DNA of 64,000 bases from Epiperipatus broadwayi (taxonomy: Eukaryota; Onychophora; Udeonychophora; Euonychophora; Peripatidae), in NCBI GenBank assembly GCA_028023455.1, contig JAQFVV010000278.1, forward strand, positions 312,001 through 376,000, read 5' to 3'. The notes under the pieces are model-generated. The model was given only the letters and a program-made list of their open reading frames with translations, was not told the origin of the DNA and searched no databases. Both the position numbers and the translations under genes were made by a program. Positions 22,490-35,545 of the stretch are shown here, piece after piece; position 1 is the first letter of the stretch; each line of letters starts with the position of its first letter.

Positions 22490-23440
22490 GTATGAACAAA
22501 TTATATTTAAGTTATTTTTAAAATATAAAATAAAATATTTAATTCGTAGAGAAATTCTCAGACTGTGCTATCTGTAAATAGCTTTTAAAAAAAAAAACCT
22601 CACAAACATTAAAGTACTTTTATCAATGAACTGCTAATCAAATATTATATAAACAGACATGATCTGGACATTGGGCAAAACAACTATAAAAATGGTATAA
22701 GAAAAAAAATCAAAAACACGTTGGGGAGAGTGATTTGGTAATGTGGGGTCAGAAATAGATGAGTTTACCACAATAGATAATGGTTTTAAAGAATGTTTAA
22801 CTTGGCTAGCAAGGTGTCTGGGAATATAATCTATGCATTAGAAATGTTTGATTTCAATTAAGAAGTCACTTTATATAACATAATAACAAATTTGATCAAG
22901 AAAGCCTCCTTCTAGTGTTGATTTTCTATGTTTAGTAATCTATCTTATAAAGTTCAACAATACATCTGAAAATCATAACTATGAATAATTGGATAATTAA
23001 TTACCGTTAAAGCTGAACAGTTTTATTTATATACTGCATATAAATTTAATTAAGAGTGTTAAAATATTTCTGTCCCTTGTTTAAATTACTTTTACATAAT
23101 ATATGTTTTTAAATAAAATTATTTAAAAAGGCAAAAAAAAATCAATTCTCACATACATAATATGATTAGCCACACGTAGTGTTTATGTATATGAATTAAA
23201 TATTAACAATAATAAAAATAAAGGAAATTAGAATATATATATATTTTAAAAAATAAAAAAGAATTGTTAAAGACAAGAATACAAAAATGACATAAAATTA
23301 TTTTAAAACTTATATAACTTATATTTATTTATATAATACGTATAAACAATTTTTTTTTTAAAAAAATCTTGTTTGTTTTTAAAGTTTTTAAAATGAAATT
23401 TTTACGTAAGTGCTATTAAATGAATTAATTAAAGAGATAG
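22490..23440. other. AT-rich stretch, no gene seen
   Basis: No coding region or repeat assigned. Confidence 0.5.
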
Positions 23441-23444
23441 AAAT

Positions 23445-25640
23445 ATATAAACATTATCATCATCGCCAACCTTTATCAATCCATTTCAGAAAAAAGGTAT
23501 TTCCAAGTTCAATACAATTTATAGCCTCTCCTCTCCACATCACCACCACACACTCACACATGGTTTCTTTCAGGGTCTTTTACATTTTCTGGGAATCCAT
23601 TTTAAATTTTCAACTAAGTATATATAATCATCTTTTCTAGCAATATGTGCAGCTTATGTCCACTTCAGTCTCTTATTTCATTCAACAATGTCAATAACAC
23701 CTGTTTATTCATTTACCCACATATTTTGTTTTCGGATCTCATATTGTTACTCCTAATATGCATATCTCCATACTTCTTTGAATGGTCTAAAGTATCAGTA
23801 TTGCTCTTCTGGTATGTGTCCAAGACTAAGATCCATAAGTTAAAACTGGTAAAACATGGTTAATAAATCCTTCCTTTTTAAACAAATAGTCAAATTTCCT
23901 TTTAAAATTAAGTTATTTCTATCAAAAAAATCGAACCAAGTTCAATTCCATAAGTAAATTCATCTATTATGTTTATATCAATAGTAATAATTTTACTAAG
24001 ATATTTATTGTTGGTAACATCTTCTAACTCATCATTTATCAACCTTTATTTTCATTTTATGAAAAAATCGATTGAACATTACTTTAGTCTTTTAACATTT
24101 ACTATTAGTCCTACTTTCTTACTGTCATCTGATAACTCTTGCAACATTTCCTGAAGCTCTGAAACATTATTTACAAAAACAATCACATCATTTGCAAAAT
24201 GTAAATGACTTAAATAATCTTCATTTATTTTACTCCTTTAGTTACTCATTTTAATTCCAAATATTTCTTGCAGCATAGCTGTAAAAGTTTTGGAGATATA
24301 GAGTCACACTGTTGTATACTATTTTCAATGTTAATCTTCCTAACATCATTATGTAATCTAGTTCTAGCTGTTGCATTTTTTTAAATATTCTTCAGAATAC
24401 AATGATGATCAACTGCTTTAATCAATGAAGAAACGCTTATAGAATCAAATGCTTTTTTATACCCTACGAGTCCAAAACATAATGACAACTCATATTCATT
24501 GGTCTTTTCTATAACTTCTCTCAGTACTTGGATATGCCTCACTATACTAAAACCATTTATAGTTGCAGATTGTTCTTTGGTTGGTTGAAATCCAATGTTC
24601 TCTGTAGATGAGATGTAATTATTCCTTGTAAAATTTTTGTAATAAAACTGACAAAAGACTGATAAGTCTATATTTTCTAATATCTTCTTTATTTCTTTTT
24701 TAAATATTAATATTAATACTACATTCAACCAATCATCTGGGATATCTTTATTATTTAGACAGTTGATATATAACTTTGACAATTTTTTTTGTATTTCATC
24801 ACCTGTTTCTTTTAAGATATTGACTATAATTTTATCATTACATGTTTTTTTTTTTTTAAAACTTAATAACATGTCCCACTTATTCATTTAAATCCTGGGA
24901 AATTCAAAAGATGTTGTAGGAAGTACTTTACCTTGTTATATATTATTGTATAATCCTTCATAAAAATCTTCTACATAAATTATGAAGTCATTTCACTTTT
25001 TAGTATTAGTTCTATCTTTTTTATTGCAGAAATAAATTTCTTACCAATACCAAAATGTTGTTTTATACTCTTGAGCCTTTTATTCTCTTCTATAGTTTTC
25101 CTTGCTAGTTAATGATTATACTTTTTTATATCATTATCAAATCTTTTTTCACCAGCTTACAAAATTTGAGATATTCATTCTTTTTTAATATTCATTTTTA
25201 TATATTTTTATATTCCTTCTTTTTTTTATAAATTCTGTAGTTTTAGTAGAAATTTTATTATTCAATTTCTGCTTTTTTCTACCAGCTATCTTTGTTAACA
25301 TTTTTAAAAGTGTATCAGTCATTTCCTATTAATTTTATTCAAATCTGAATCATGTTCAAAATCTGCTAATATTTGAAAATGATTTGCATGTTCTAATTTA
25401 AATTCATTAGAATGTTTCTGAATATTATAAATTCTTAATAATTTGTGTCTCTCTAGTTTTGCATAAACATGTATTTTATATCTCACAGATAAATGGTCAC
25501 TTCCTATCTTGAATTTATTAAAAACATTACAATCCTGGAATATGTATTTTCTATTACTCAAAATATAGTCAAATTCTGCTGTACTTCTATTTGGATGTTC
25601 CTATGTCCATTTCTTTTTAACATTTTTCTCATATATATAT
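23445..25640 (-). pseudogene. RTE-type LINE, endonuclease end to C-terminus
   Basis: Minus-strand LINE, the longest RTE copy here. 25,319-25,561 reads the end of the AP-like endonuclease, with 'KFKIGSDHLSVRYKIHV', where SDH is the catalytic histidine motif. 24,381-24,887 reads the reverse transcriptase N-part: 'NKWDMLL', 'DDWLNVVLILIFKKE', then 'GFQPTKEQSATINGFSIVRH', 'LREVIEKTNEYELSLCFGLV' and 'YKKAFDSISVSSLIKAV' (motif A, with the usual D replaced in GLVGYKKAFDS). The rest, down to 23,445, is frameshifted but matches the nucleotide sequence of the 18-kb C-terminal fragment. Its 5' side ends near the palindrome at 25,672. Many stops and frameshifts; inactive. Confidence 0.85.
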
Positions 25641-25671
25641 TAATTCTAATGTTTTCACGGATAAAATATGT

Positions 25672-25905
25672 CATATTATTATTACTATTTGCAGGATATT
25701 CCGTGTAGTGAAAAAGCTAAATGCTGACGTTTCAGTACAATATCAAGTACCTTCCTCTGAGCGTCCTCTTTCTCAAATCATAAGAATGCATTCTTATGAT
25801 TTGAGAAAGAGGACGCTCTGAGGAAGGTACTTGATATTGTACTGAAATGTCAGCATTTAGCTTTTTCACTACACGGAATATCCCGCAAATAGTAATAATA
25901 ATATG
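25672..25905. repeat. Near-perfect 234-bp palindrome
   Basis: Two arms of about 117 bp meet with no spacer at 25,788/25,789 (centre GAATGCATTC). The arms differ at only a handful of positions and run out to 'ATATTATTATTACTATTTGC' on the left and its complement on the right. The right arm contains a hammerhead-like motif (next entry). It could be two fused head-to-head copies of a PLE terminal segment, or a foldback transposon. Confidence 0.9.
25802..25870 (+). ncRNA. Hammerhead-like motif in palindrome arm
   Basis: CUGAGGA (25,818-25,824, an allowed CUGANGA box), stem II AGGUAC paired with GUACU with one bulge around UUGAUAUU, then GAAA (25,844-25,847) and a possible 3-bp stem III (AUG/CAU). 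Stem I can form from GCU/AGC plus GAGAAA/UUUUUC. In the left arm the box reads CAGAGGA, so only this arm keeps it. The sequence context (CUGAxGA…GAAAxGUC) resembles hammerheads in PLE terminal repeats. Plausible but not as clean as the other families. Confidence 0.45.
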
Positions 25906-26615
25906 AAATATATATATATGTGTGTGTGAGTGAATTTATTATTACGCCTTTATTGTTAAAAGGTGGTTGCCTTGACAACAGTTTGAAATTGTTGATTGTT
26001 ATTGATATAGTGGGATTGTCTAAGTGTTGACTGTTTTTTAATGATTTATATATATATTTGACACAAAAGAATTGAAAGTATACTTTCACAAAATGTTATA
26101 TTTAAACTCTATTTTAATATTTTTTACATTAATATATATATATATAGAGAGAAATATAATATGACAGAAAATTTATAAATAAGCTAATTAAAATGTTTAA
26201 AAATAAAGATTTTTTTTTTTAAAACCAAATGCATTTTAAAAGAATAGATTAATTTTAAAGGCAAAAGAAATAAATTTAACAAGTTGAAATTATGAATTAG
26301 AAGTGAAATCTGTTAGTGAAGCTAAACTTGAATGAAAATAATTTTTAAATTTCTATTATATCTTTTACTTTCTATTAGAGAACAGCTAATCTAACCCATT
26401 ATCAATTTTTAAATAAAACTCTAACCATTTTCTCATGAATTTCTGAATGAGTAGCTATTTTTATTATTGTAAATTGTTTAAGAAATAATATCTTGAAACA
26501 TTTTTATACACTTTTTTGTGTCAAATATTATCAAAATCATGACAAGATATAACTCTGGATAATATATATATATATGTAGAATAAATCATAAAAATCTAAA
26601 ATAGTGTATAGATGA
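25906..26615. other. AT-rich stretch, no gene seen
   Basis: Contains (AT)n patches at about 25,909, 26,130 and 26,563. No coding region recognised. Confidence 0.5.
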
Positions 26616-27140
26616 TATTAAAGCAGTGGTATTTAACCCTTGGTCCACGGACTGGTGCTGGGCTGCTGAAGTTTTTTACCAGGTCCGTGGTAGACTGGCA
26701 GGAAAGTTTGTAATAACAAAATAATAAGAGTTTAAACTTTTAATTAATATAAACATTTTTTATTTATTTTTTTCATCTGATTTTTACCCAATTAAAAAAA
26801 AAGAAACAGAATGAAAACAAAATCTAATCAATCATACATAAATTAATTTGTTTTTCTAGTTATCACAGATGTTCATGGAAGGGGGGGGGGGATAGAATTA
26901 AATTTTTTATTACTTTTCTAAAAAATTCAAAATTAAAAAAAAAAAAGTTATTTATTATACAAACTCCATATATATATATAACTTCATCTAAGGCTAAGCA
27001 GTTTACATCTTTAAGAAAATTTATCTATAGACTTCTGCCGATTCGCGAAACCTTATCTTTATTTTTGCCAGTCCGTGAAACCTTATCCTTATTTTTACCA
27101 ATACACAGGTGTGAAAAGGTTGAAGACCACTGTATTAAAG
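26616..27140. mobile_element. hAT-type MITE with 8-bp target duplication
   Basis: The element body is 26,624-27,132 (509 bp). The left end reads 'CAGTGGTATTTAACCCTTGG'; the right end, reversed, reads 'CAGTGGTCTTCAACCTTTTC', so the terminal inverted repeats match the hAT consensus CAGNGGTNNNNAACC. Both sides carry the same 8-bp TATTAAAG (26,616-26,623 and 27,133-27,140), the length hAT transposases generate. Subterminal GTCCGTG-type motifs recur on both sides. An 11-12-bp G run lies near 26,881. No transposase is encoded, so it is non-autonomous. Confidence 0.95.
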
Positions 27141-27947
27141 GAATAGTTGAATTTAGACCACAAATTTGGGTTAGTAATAGTTATAATTTAAAATTTCATT
27201 TATATTTGCCATTTCACTCATTTAAAAACATGGAAGATTCATATATGTTCAAATACATTTTGTGACAATGACATAAATACATTTACAGATTATTGCAATC
27301 ATACATTTAAAAGGATAGTTAAATTATTATTTTTTTTTAAAAAAAAAAATGTTTTAACTTTTCAGCAAGGTGGGATTTGCATTGTTCTTCCTGGCAGCAA
27401 TTTTTGTAATCATTCAACATTTAATTGTAAATCTTTATTCTATTTTAGAATTAAATAAACTGCACTTGGTATGAGGCAAATGGCCTCAAAAGTGCTTAGC
27501 GTTTAATATTTTTTGAATCTCTATAGCTTCTCTTTCAAGCACTTCACACACTTTTAATTTTGTATAATAATAAACAATGTAAATAATGAGACTAAAGGAC
27601 CTTTTCATCATTCAATGATGGGCAAGAAAGCAACCCCAGAAAATCAGCAAAATCTTCTTTGACTGAAATTAATTTTTAAAATGTAAAATAATAAATGTGT
27701 ATCTGTGGTAAATTATAACATTATGCTATACAAATTAGAATTGCATATTTAAGTTTTAAAATATTTCAAAAGATCTTTCTACAGTGTCAGTAAAGATGCT
27801 AATAATTACTTTCATGAGACATGGTGATAATGTTGACTGTGGTTTTCTTTGTTATTTTTATGTTGTAATATGTTAACTTCTATGTTTAAAATAAAACATA
27901 TACATATAAAATATAAGTTCAATAATATACACTTTAAAACAGGCAAA
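27141..27947. other. AT-rich stretch, no gene seen
   Basis: No coding region, RNA gene or terminal repeat recognised. Confidence 0.5.
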
Positions 27948-28065
27948 ACCCACTATACGTAAAAAGTGTGACCAAATGTATCAGTGGTACGAGATAGCAT
28001 GGATGACTGAGAGTTATATGAAAGTCTGACTTCAAACGCCCTATATATTTCATATAGATGTTCAG
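27948..28065 (+). repeat. Family A fragment, tRNA-like half only
   Basis: Shares 'GTATCAG' with a 'TACGAGATAGCATGGA' block, followed by 'GAAAGTCTGACTTCAAACGC' and an AT end, with the 19.7-kb and 21.1-kb family A copies. The hammerhead and middle part are absent. Confidence 0.65.
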
Positions 28066-28814
28066 GTATGAAAAAGACTGTACTGTAGAGGGGAAAAAAT
28101 TGTATTTCAAAAAACCATCAATAATTGTAGAATTGTGATATCTGAACATTAAACAGTACCATCTCTCATGAAGACATTCAACTTATTTAATGAGCTTATT
28201 GTCACTCTCTCTCTCTATATATATATATATAAATGTGTGTGTTAAAAATATTTTATGAGCAATTTGTCAAAATAATTATTTAAAAAGATTTTAAAAGAAT
28301 TCAATTTTCATCTTTGAAGAAAATTAGCAAATGGAAATATTTAAATTTTATAATAATTATTTAATTATGTTACACTTTCAAAATCCATTATTGGATAATT
28401 AATACTTAGCATTTAAATGTAGTAATTAAATTTATATATATGTTAAATATACTTTTAGGTAGTATGTGATTGTTGTTAAGTGTTTTATTACATTTTCTGT
28501 TTTATTATAAACTTATTAAACTGTGTATTCTCTATATCTGTGTCCAAGTTTTTATACTTTGGTAAATTAGAAGTAATCAAAACAGAAGATAATAAACCAT
28601 ATTAGAATCGGTTATCTTGATATTTTAATTAGATTAATAAAGAGATAATGAATACTGTAATTATACATCCTGACATGACATTATAATTCTATATGATTAA
28701 AAATATTATAGGTATATATTAAGGAATAAACGTGTACCAAATGAATATATATTTTTGTCACTTAATTATGGTAATCTAGTTATGTAATTAATGCATTCTT
28801 TTTTATGCTTTCTC
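28066..28814. other. AT-rich stretch, no gene seen
   Basis: A (CT)n-(AT)n microsatellite at about 28,205-28,230. No coding region recognised. Confidence 0.5.
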
Positions 28815-28932
28815 TTTTTTTTTTTCATATGTCATAGCAGCGGCCGGGACGCGAACCCACAATCCATCTGCAACCAACTACTTGCTTGCAAGATGGCTGC
28901 GATGTCCTCTCGGCTAACAACGCTTGCATTTT
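28815..28932 (-). mobile_element. tRNA-derived SINE, minus
   Basis: Best-preserved SINE head of the window. The minus strand reads A box 'TTAGCCGAGAGGACATC' and B box 'GTGGGTTCGCGTCCCGGC', then 'CGCTGCTATGACATATG' and poly(A). The A box with GCCGAGAGG and the long variable part suggest a class II tRNA (Leu or Ser type) ancestor; this is inference. Internal Pol III promoter elements are therefore present. Confidence 0.85.
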
Positions 28933-31900
28933 AGATATGCATCATCATTACCATTGATACCCCCCCCCCCTATTTCTCTCTTATTGAAACATATATTGAA
29001 GTACATATAAATAGTGCATCTAATTATGGTTATTTAATTGAATGCTTGGTATAATAATCGTCTGACATATAGTATTACGTATAATTATTATTATCTGAAC
29101 CTTATCATAATGGGTGAATGATCTGTAAATTTTGATTTTAGCTTCATTGCTTTGTTTTTATTCTATTAACATATAGATATTCTTTTATTGTCCTAATAAT
29201 TGAATTATATTAATAATAGATAACCTAAATAATAAACGCTTCTAAAAAAAAAAAAACTTTTTTCCTTTTTTCTTCTGTAAAAAAATAACAAAAGAATTTT
29301 GCCAGTAAGGGCTCATTTATTATTATTTTTGTATGTCAGCAAATTCTTCTATTTGACAATAGTTCTTTATGATTAGTTCTTGTATTTTTCTCCTTTTTTT
29401 GAAATGAAAGAATATTTTATTAAAAGAAAAAGGGGGTTATTTTTTTTTACTTTTAAATTGCATGTCAGACATATAATAGTTAACCTTTGATAAAATATTT
29501 AAATATAACTAGAAAATAGATTCTGTTTATTTTAGAATTGCAAATAAGTATTCACTAACTGTTTTGACATGAAAAGATGTCATATTGAAGTTTATCTATT
29601 TAATAAATTGTCACATAATTTACCTTTCTTGGTATCAGGTCATTTAACTTAAAGAAAACGTAAAGGGTCAATTGAAATTTGACTTTTCTTGCTGTGGTTT
29701 CATTTTTTATTAATTAAAATTTCAATATTATAAAAACTATAAAAAATAAATTCCATATACTGAATTAAAATTAATATATATAAAATTAAACAGTACATAC
29801 GCAAGTAACATTTTAAATATACTTAATGTAACCTAAGTCATTTTTAAAAAATATATATATAATAACACTAATGTCATCAAATAATCAGTTTAATCAATGA
29901 TAATACAGGAGTAAGTTTTCATCTTGGTGCCATCTAGTGTAAGCTTGAGGAATAAATAATTACCAGACATATAAAAAAAAATCACTATATTTAATATTTA
30001 AATCCTCATTCTGAAATTGTTTCCTGGTTTCTATCTTTATCAATCAAATTTAGAATTCAAGTGAAAATTAGAATCCTAGGCTATATTGATAAAAAAATCC
30101 AGAAACCATTTTTAGAATGGGGGTTTAAATACTAAGGATACAATTTATATATGCATCTGATAATCACTAATTACTCAATTTTATGCACAAGGCAAAATAT
30201 GATACCTGCATTTGTTTTATTCAATTTTTATAATCTTTTTAAATCTCAATAAAATATATTTTTTTATAGATGGCATAAGTTAAATTAAGATTATTTAATA
30301 GTTACTTATTTAAATACTCTTTAATCAGTTATTTACATTTAATACTTTATAATAATTTTGAATAAAAGATCACTCTTATTTTTGAACATTAAGCTAATAC
30401 AGAGAAAACTTTTAATTTCTTTTACTCAACCATTATTTTCCCCATGTATTGTGATCATGTTTAGTATAGGTTTTTTTTTTTTTCAATCATACTCTTTCAG
30501 TCATTTTTAATATTATTTTCCTTTGAAATTCTACTTGTCTGTAAAAATGTGAATTGATATAAATACTAAATCATTAGTTCAAAAAACAAACTCTGAAGAT
30601 GTTAATACCTCACAAAGCATACTTTAAAATAAATACTGCCACCTATCTCTGATTTATCAATTTCTGATTGTTTCATCCTATGATCTTTAGAATATAAACA
30701 AACATGGACACACTTTCTTCATTGTTGTGATGAAACTCCAAAGAAAGAGCAATTTTTTGAGCTTAAATAATTTCCATGACCAATAACCAATAAATTATTT
30801 ATGTTTATATTTGTATATATATATATGTAAATATTTTTTATTTTGTGAAAATTTACTTTAACTGTGTTAGCATCACTGCATATATTTTATTATTTTAGGT
30901 ATTATAATGGTGCTGTTATCAGTATAATTCTTACATTGTTTTAAGCTCTCTCTTTTAAATATATTATACTATGTGATGATTTGCAATTTTCCTTTTCCCC
31001 ACCACTGCAATTTTAATATTTTTTTTAAAAAAAATCTGAAGATGTAAGCGTTATATGGACTTTTTTGCATGATGGACAGTACCCCATTAACATGGTAAAG
31101 TCAGTAGAGAGATAGCTTAGAAGTTTATAGAAATGAAAATTTCTGATTGGGTGAGTGTTTGAGCTTGAGTTGTTTAAGTTCAAGTATAAATTATTAAATA
31201 TTTTAGATTTGTAAAGAAAAAAATGTAATTTTTGATAATTTGTTTACAAATTAATCATTTTGATGCAAACTTTTTGTAAAAGACAATTTTAAGCCAAAAA
31301 CTACCTCACTAATAGGATATTGTTTTTCAAAATACTTTAATTTTAAGAAGGCAACTGTTATAGGAGTTGTTATGGATAGTGCAAGCAGTTCTACTGGGTA
31401 AAAAAAATCACCTTTATCAGAATGGGAAATAAAATACTTTTTTAAAATTTTAATAATAAATATTTTATTACTTTTTAGAAATTTGTTTCTTTTATTTATA
31501 GTAACCATTTCCCAATATATATTCTTCTATTAACAATATAAAATTCAATAATCTAATATTTTATTCTAATTTTTTGAATAGGTATTTTACATTGACCGAC
31601 ACTATTCTCTATTGTTATAGGTAAGAACTTAATTTACATATTTGCTTTCATATTTCAAAATAAAAATAAAAATGTATTTTTAAAATTGCTATCATTTGAA
31701 GCTTTTAATGTAAAAATGTATTATAAATTATATAGAAAAAAAGATTTAATTACAAAAATAAAATGTTCACACATGGAGAGATATATAATCAAATATTTGG
31801 TAGATTCTATTCACAAATAACTAATGTAATTTTGACCTCCAATAGATAAACAAATTTTTAATGTGCTAAAAAAATATTGATCACAGATGTATATTTACCA

Positions 31901-31986
31901 GCTGTCAAAATTCAGCTGTATTTAATGTTTGCTGATAATTTAGTATGCAATTTTTAATTGTAGAACTGTACTTGATAGATCTGTAT
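28933..31986. other. AT-rich stretch with one imperfect inverted repeat
   Basis: A C run (10-12 nt) at about 28,960. At about 29,990-30,050 and 30,085-30,140 two imperfect inverted arms ('AAATCCTCATTCTGAAATTG' against its reverse with 'CCATTTTTAGAATGGGGG') make a small MITE-like foldback. The string 'GGTGCCATCTAGTG' near 29,930 resembles the 'GCGCCATCT' motif of the satellite. Nothing else assigned. Confidence 0.45.
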
Positions 31987-32343
<357 letters not shown>

Positions 32344-35228
32344 GGTTTATGTTAGAAATGATTTAAATTCTCCACATGTTTTAATCAAAAATGAATCTGA
32401 GTTGTCAGAGTTTTGAAATATATTTCCTAAAGTAAAGCATGATGCAGTTTATCCTCATTGTGAAACTTTGTCTAATTTAAATATTTTTCATATGAATATA
32501 TGAAGTGTTAGATCTAATTTTGATGAATTTGTTGTGTATTTAAATGATTTTCCTGCCGTTTTTATGATATGATAATTTTAACTGAATCTTGGATTTCCAT
32601 TGAAGAACAGCATTTAAATGTTCTGGATGGCTATTCAAATATTCTTTCTCCTTGTGTGTCTTCACGTTCAGGTGGTGTATTAGTTTTTGTGAAAGAAAAC
32701 ATTAAATTTACCTATCATAATCCATTTCTTGCCTCTGCTGAATGTGTTTTGATTCATCTGAATTTACCTTGTTTTGTTTTAACTATTATTGCTTTATATA
32801 GATCATGTACAAGTATCATTTTGGATTTTATAGCTGAACTTGATGTGTTATTGTCTGATTTACATACTACTTCAGTAATTCTTATGGGAGATTTGAATAT
32901 ATATTTATGTAATAATCTACATGAGCTGACCATATGATATTTGAATTTGCTTTATAGTTATGGTTTTAATCAAGCTATTTTTTCACCTACTTGTATTACT
33001 AAATCTTGTCAATCAATTTTGGAACATGTATTTGTCAGATTAAACCAGAACCAAAGTTATGAATCGTCTGTACTAAATATTTTTATTTCGGATTATTTTG
33101 CAACTGTGTTGAGGTTATTAAATTGTAGACAACATGTAAATATTCATTTATATATTAATAAGTTATCACATAATAAACTAAAAAATGTTATTATCTGATC
33201 AGAATTGGGATTATGTTTTTGCTCTGCATGATGTTGATTCAGCATTTTTAAAATTTCAAGATATTTGTAAATCTTTAATTGCAAAATCTATGGTTAGTTT
33301 TAAATTGACAAGCAAAAAGCGCAAACGCTCTGTCTGGATAACGAATGATTTGATTGGAAAAATTAATCAAAGAAATCATTTAAAATGTTTGTGTGGGGAT
33401 TTGTTGACTTTGAAGAAATTAAATACTGAGATTAAATCTGATATTCGGAAATTAAAATTTCAATATTATCAAAAATATTTTAATGATAAAAATATTTCTT
33501 TAAAATGGAAATTGATAAATTCACTTGTAAAGAAACCTTTGTCAAATCAATTTAAGTACAAAATAATGAAAAATGTGTTGTTGACTTGTTTAATAATTTT
33601 TTTTCAGATCTGTCAATAGATAGAACACCAGTACAAGAATTGTTTTTTGCTGATTCTTGTCTAAATTCTTTTTTGTGTACAGATGTTACTGATTTGGATT
33701 TGTCTGGTAAAATTGATCTCTTAAAGAATGTTCATTCAGCTGGTCTAGATAAGTTAACACCAAAGATTCTTAAGGAAAATAAGTCAGCTTTCATACCTGT
33801 TCTTGTTTATTTGTTTAATCTTTCCTTAAATGCTGGTTTGTTTCCTATTTGTTTGAAAGTTGGTATTATTACACCTGTTTTTAAAAAGGGTGATCCTGTA
33901 CATCTTGACAATTATAGATCGATTTCTATTATATCTGTAATATCCAAATTGTTAGAGATGGTAGTTAAAGAGAAAATGATGTCATTTTTATCTAAAAATA
34001 ATATTTTATCTGAACATCAATATGGATTTATTTCTGGTAGAAGTACCTTGGACACTTTCTATAGTCATGTAAACAATTTGACAACTTCACTAGATAAGGA
34101 TTTTAAAACTGTTGCTATTTATTTAGACTTGTCTAAGGCATTTGACTCTATATCACAAAATTTTACTTAAGCATTTGTATTCATATGGTTTTCATGGTGG
34201 ATTTATTTCATGGTTTGTGAGTTACTTAAAGGATAGAAAACAAGCAACAAATATTTCTGGTGTTGTAAGCTCTTTTATAACAGTTAACCATGGTGTACCA
34301 CAAAGTTCAGTTTTGGGTCCCATTTTATTTATAATTTATATAAATGATTTATTTTCTTTACCTTTAGAATCTAAGATTTATGGTTTTGCAGATGATTTTG
34401 CTTTATCTTATGCTGCAGTTTCATATAATTTTGTTGAAAAAATAATTAATGATGATTTAATCCTAATTAGTAAATGGTTAGCATTTAATAATTTATCAAT
34501 TAATCTGAGTAAAACAAAAGCTATTAATTTTTCTTATAAGTCAAATATTCATTCACTTAACATTATTATTTGTAATAAGTATTTTTGGTATTGTAATAGC
34601 ACTTGTACTTGCACTAATATTTCATTAGTTGATAATATTTTGGTATCTAGGTGTTTTTATTGACTTCAGACTATCTTGGTCAAACCATATTGACTTCCTT
34701 TGTTCTCGTTTACGTAAATTAAATTATATGTTTTTCTACTTATCTAAATTTTTTCCTTGGTCAGCTTTGATTACTTTATATATTTCTTCTTATCAAAGCT
34801 TATTATGTTATAATATATCAGTTTGGGGGAACTGTTCTACTTTTGCAATGACTACTTTGTCTGTTTTACAGAATTATACAATGCATATCATTTTTAGTAG
34901 ATCACGTACCACATCTGTAAAAGATATTTATGCCACTTTTAATATACTGGATGTTTTCCATTTGTATAAATATAGAGTGATTCTTGATATTTATTGTAGG
35001 AAACTTCATTTGGATACTAAATCTTCTGTTGTAAATACTCATTTATCTACTAAATGTCAGCTAGCTTTGCCAAATTTTCTTAAAACATCTAGTAGGAAGC
35101 AATTTAGTTATAATGGTCCTAAATTATTTAATATGTTTATAAGAGATTTTTCTGTGAATTTAATGAGCACTAGTTATTTAATTTTTAAAAAGTATTTATG
35201 GCACTGTTTATATTATGCTAAGCATTAG
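32344..35228 (+). pseudogene. CR1/Jockey-type LINE ORF2 (EN + RT), frameshifted
   Basis: Order: start of the AP endonuclease ('SNLNIFHMNI' … 'VRSNFDEFVVYL', about 32,480-32,560), 'ILTESWI' (catalytic E, 32,569 on), 'SGGVLVFVKENI', 'VILMGDLNI' (the usual GDFN), and 'SDYFATV' near 33,090 (the usual SDH). Then the RT: 'PVFKKGDPVHLDNYRSISII' (33,880s), 'SEHQYGFISGRSTLDTF', 'AIYLDLSKAFDSIS' (motif A, ~34,115), 'GVPQSSVLGPILFIIYINDL' (motif B), 'YGFADDFAL' (motif C, ~34,380) and a C-terminal tail to 35,228. At least four frame changes (near 33,190, 33,590, 34,160, 34,640) and stops, including one at 32,938, disable it. About 2.9 kb, close to a full second ORF; the first ORF is absent. Confidence 0.93.
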
Positions 35229-35545
35229 TTTTATTTTGTTTGTTTATTTTATTTTTGTTTATACTGTATGTTATGTTGTAATTATTTAATACTGTGATTG
35301 AATTGCCAAATGTAATATCTGTATAATTTTAATATTTTATGTTATATTTATACTTTTTGTTTTGTATTTTATTAGTGTTTTTAGTTGTTACATTTAAATT
35401 CCTCACTCAAGATTTTTCTTGTATAGAATTTATCTCACTGTATTATACATTTATTGTTTGTTTCATAATAAATAAATAAAATAAATAAATAAATTATTAT
35501 TATTATTATTATCATCATCATCATCGTTGTTGTTATTGTTATATT
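35229..35545 (+). repeat. LINE 3' end and trinucleotide junction
   Basis: A short 3' untranslated region ends in an (AAAT)n-type tail near 35,465-35,490. This is fused to (TTA)n, (TCA)n and (GTT)n up to 35,545, where the tail of the next, oppositely oriented LINE begins. Two LINE tails therefore meet tail to tail at this microsatellite. Confidence 0.75.

Noticed and set aside
28850-28930. Intact tRNA gene
   Set aside because: A and B boxes are present, but the acceptor and anticodon arms do not close and the unit ends in poly(A) and recurs; it is a SINE head.
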